Shown here: positions 63,476 to 64,000 of the stretch, piece after piece
How the letters are laid out: each line of letters opens with the position of its first letter
Position numbering within the stretch: position 1 is the first letter of the stretch
From: Gliomastix tumulicola
Taxonomy: Eukaryota; Ascomycota; Sordariomycetes; Hypocreales; Bionectriaceae
Length of the DNA stretch: 64,000 nt
NCBI GenBank assembly: GCA_001599755.1
Contig: BCHX01000007.1
Location: 2,976,001-3,040,000, forward strand
Direction: 5' to 3'
Program-made: the position numbers and the translations under genes
The notes under the pieces: model-generated
What the model was told of the DNA's origin: nothing
The model's input: the letters and a program-made list of their open reading frames with translations, nothing else
Database searches by the model: none

Positions 63476-64000
63476 AGACCGCGCTGGCTGCATCTGGACA
63501 TCCTTGCCCAGTGCTTGAAATCTGCGTTTGGATGCACACGCATACCACATCCTCCTTTCTCTGTGAGCCATGGTGACTATTTCTACGATGTCATAGGGCC
63601 AGATCTCTGAAAGGCACCACTATCTGCTCACTGGGATGGCACCCCCCGCACTAAGTTTGGAGTGATTGTTACCTGCCCCAGACAGGGGAACCCGAGCCTT
63701 GACTCAGTCTTAGATGCTGACTAATAAGAGTAGTGTGATAAAGAATCAGGATGCTGGATTTTCAACATCGCATCAACTGATTCTGCCACCACAGCATCCC
63801 GCCCTTGTAACATGTCATCACCACCCAAAGGGCAACGAGGCGGCAGGCAGCATGTTTCTGTTGCTTGCATGTCGTGCCGAAGCAGCAAAATCAAGGTTGG
63901 TTATGACATACGTACTATGACAATCCGTCATTCCACCAGCCAAGCACGGACCCCTTCTCTTACACAATGATAGTGTGACGGGCAACGGCCGAGATGTGGG

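Larger units (their letters stand above)
63127..64000. promoter_or_regulatory. Upstream region of the MFS permease and right edge of the window
   Basis: Contains the permease promoter (TATA-like element at 63206-63211 on the minus strand) and a second GC-alternating tract at 63462-63475. ORFs at 63071-63274, 63380-63610 and 63714-63920 have no recognisable domain and are not called. No gene start from beyond the edge was recognised. Confidence 0.45.

Noticed and set aside
1..64000. CRISPR array, insertion sequence or viral genes
   Set aside because: No regularly spaced repeats, transposase, reverse transcriptase or capsid-like reading frame was seen; the window is typical eukaryotic fungal DNA.

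Overview
This window looks like nuclear DNA of a filamentous ascomycete (Pezizomycotina, probably Sordariomycetes). Introns are short (51-125 bp) with GT...AG ends, start codons sit in fungal contexts such as CACCATGG and CGCCATGG, and the gene families (NRPS, ABCC transporter, fungal lectin-like propeller, DAL5-type MFS) are typical of that group. No bacterial operon structure, viral gene or intact transposon was seen.

Layout: (1) 1-398, minus strand, the N-terminal end of a fungal polyketide-synthase-like gene that leaves the window. (2) 1428-2129, plus, an intronless conserved-type hypothetical protein with an N-myristoylation-like start. (3) 3331-8479, plus, a 14-exon ABCC (MRP-type) exporter whose reconstructed product is 1458 residues. 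(4) 11123-53605, plus, a 14,160-residue nonribosomal peptide synthetase (NRPS) read in one uninterrupted frame of 42.5 kb. (5) 54818-56451, plus, a single-pass membrane protein with a fucose-lectin-like beta-propeller. (6) 57581-61086, plus, a secreted GH106-like alpha-L-rhamnosidase candidate with seven exons and an apparent frameshift near its 3' end. (7) 61285-63126, minus, a four-exon MFS permease of the allantoate/nicotinate (DAL5/ACS) type.

The centrepiece is the NRPS. It is built as (A-T-C)x13: thirteen adenylation, thirteen carrier and thirteen condensation domains, with no starter condensation, epimerisation, methyltransferase, reductase or thioesterase domain visible. The last condensation domain differs from the other twelve (NH instead of HH in the active-site motif and several other motif changes), as expected of a fungal terminal, product-releasing C domain. 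If the line is colinear it makes a peptide of 13 residues, possibly macrocyclic. The modules fall by eye into three sequence classes ordered I-II-III, I-II-III, I-II-III, I-I-III-II, which suggests growth by duplication of a three-module block. The last carrier domain has lost one glycine of its GGDS motif.

The ABCC transporter directly upstream on the same strand is the natural candidate for export or self-protection. The PKS fragment may mark the edge of the same or a neighbouring cluster. The lectin, rhamnosidase and permease on the right look like ordinary carbohydrate and uptake genes, so the cluster probably ends after the NRPS. No cluster transcription factor, racemase or phosphopantetheinyl transferase is present in the window.
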